Source: Sphaerisporangium rufum (GTDB taxonomy: Bacteria > Actinomycetota > Actinomycetes > Streptosporangiales > Streptosporangiaceae). Taken from it: a stretch of DNA of 64,000 nt. The DNA is taken from NCBI RefSeq assembly GCF_016863395.1, contig NZ_BOOU01000062.1, positions 1-64,000 of the forward strand, read 5' to 3'. Below are positions 63,249 through 64,000 of this stretch, one piece after another; the stretch's first letter is position 1, and each line of letters starts with the position of its first letter. Below the pieces are notes generated by a model. That model was not told the origin of the DNA. It did no database searches and was given only the letters and a program-made list of their open reading frames with translations. Position numbers and translations under genes: made by a program.

Positions 63249-64000
63249 TCAGGGGCTGGTGCAGGTGGCGGTGGGGGTGGCCGCGGTGCCGTTGGCGGTG
63301 AAGCCGAAGGTGGTGGAGCCGCCGGCCGGCACCGAGCCGTTGTAGGCGGCGTTCTTCACCGTCACGCTGGAGCCGGAGACGGTCTGGGTGCCGTTCCACA
63401 GGCTGCTGATGCTCTGGCCGCCCGGCCAGGTCCACTTGACCGTCCAGCCGTTGACCGCCGCGCTGCCGGCCCGGACGGTGACCTCGGACTGGAAGCCGCC
63501 GCCCCAGCTGTTCACCGTCGAGATCGTCGCCGAGCACGCCCCACCGGGACCCGGCGACGGAGACGGCGAGGGGGACGGGGAGGGCGAGGGGGACGGCGAC
63601 GGCGAGGGGCCGGGGTCGGAGCTGCCGAAGGAGCTGAAGAACTTCCACACCTCGCCGGGGACCCAGGTGCGCGAGCCGCTGTCGCCGGTGGCGCCGTCCT
63701 GCGGGGCGGCGATGTGGCCCTCGTCGAAGGCGGCCCACACGACGGGGTAGGCGGGGTTGCAGCCGGAGTAGGTGGTGACCCGGTGGGTCAGGCTGCCCTG
63801 GGTGGGCTCCGGCGGGTTCTGCGCGGTGCACCCGTTGTTCCTGACGAACCGGTCGCGCATGGACCGGCCACCGGAGATGTTCAGCACGCTGTCACGCAGG
63901 CCGTGGATGCCCATGTAGGCGATGGGCTGGGTGCCGCCGCTGCAGCCGCTGAGCACGCCGCCGGACTGCACCGCGACCGCGCGGAAGACGTTCGCCCGGG
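63249..64000 (-). CDS. Secreted esterase-like protein with CBM2 (5' end outside window)
   Basis: This C-terminal fragment is open to the window edge. Seen: the end of a CE1/PHB-depolymerase-type esterase domain (VQSGGVLSGCSGG, MGIHGLRDSVLN, catalytic His in AFDEGHIAAP), a (Pro-Ser)n linker and a C-terminal CBM2 domain with conserved Trp residues (VNSWGGGFQ; WTVKWTWPGGQ; SLWNGT) and a Cys near each end. It is a plausible feruloyl or acetylxylan esterase acting on plant cell walls. The nucleophile Ser lies upstream, not visible here. Confidence 0.85.
   Translation of the reverse strand, partial: RANVFRAVAVQSGGVLSGCSGGTQPIAYMGIHGLRDSVLNISGGRSMRDRFVRNNGCTAQNPPEPTQGSLTHRVTTYSGCNPAYPVVWAAFDEGHIAAPQDGATGDSGSRTWVPGEVWKFFSSFGSSDPGPSPSPSPSPSPSPSPSPSPGPGGACSATISTVNSWGGGFQSEVTVRAGSAAVNGWTVKWTWPGGQSISSLWNGTQTVSGSSVTVKNAAYNGSVPAGGSTTFGFTANGTAATPTATCTSP

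Overview
The window is very GC-rich chromosomal DNA with strong G/C bias at third codon positions. Gene content points to a filamentous or soil actinobacterium: mshA (mycothiol synthesis), carD, a senX3-regX3/phoU phosphate locus, murT-gatD, an HBHA-like/DUF2516 pair, a Fur-YgfZ pair and several secreted carbohydrate-active proteins. The order mshA-ybjN-gpmA-phoU-senX3-regX3-carD-ispF-cysS-rlmB matches the Streptomyces/Streptosporangiales core chromosome. The genus cannot be fixed from the sequence alone. At least fourteen genes carry a TAnnnT -10 hexamer (mostly TAGGCT or TAGCCT) only 6-9 nt before the start codon, mostly without a Shine-Dalgarno, so leaderless mRNAs seem common.

Layout. 0-5.4 kb: a membrane-anchored protein with a degenerate P-loop fold next to an intact HerA/VirB4-type ATPase. 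5.4-13 kb: housekeeping genes (lipid II amidation by MurT/GatD, HxlR plus F420-type reductase plus DsrE, nitrobindin-like protein, Fur, YgfZ, Dtd, asparaginase). A highly structured non-coding stretch lies before fur. 13-18.7 kb: DUF2207 protein, membrane NACHT NTPase, PadR/membrane-protein pair. 19-25 kb: one 1,944-aa secreted multidomain protein (ThuA, sugar dehydrogenase propeller, PKD, CBM, FIMAH-like). 25-30.2 kb: DUF2516, HBHA-like, an XRE regulator with an operator on its own promoter, M56 protease/BlaI, class A PBP. 30.3-46.3 kb: conserved core described above.

46.3-53.6 kb is a composite genomic island beside a tRNA-Thr(UGU) gene. It contains a tyrosine integrase broken by one amber codon, a secreted GH2 enzyme with a lectin domain, a second copy of the island end (including the last integrase codons), and an arsenic operon. 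That operon is arsR-aquaporin-arsC::arsN, with divergent arsI/cadI. The right edge of the island abuts an ABC-transporter ATPase gene that has lost its 5' half, while its oppF-like partner is intact.

55.3-62.4 kb looks like a compact, undescribed biosynthetic locus for a product based on L-2,3-diaminopropionate (L-Dap). An HxlR regulator and SbnB-type dehydrogenase run leftward. An M20 peptidase, SAM methyltransferase, sulfotransferase-like protein, phosphinothricin-type N-acetyltransferase and SbnA-type synthase run rightward, closed by a 14-bp-stem hairpin and followed by a LysE exporter. A perfect 14-bp palindrome sits in the divergent promoter. No NRPS or PKS is present. The paired acetyltransferase and peptidase suggest acetylate/deacetylate self-protection, as in bialaphos producers; this is inference. 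The window ends inside a secreted esterase-like gene with a CBM2 domain.
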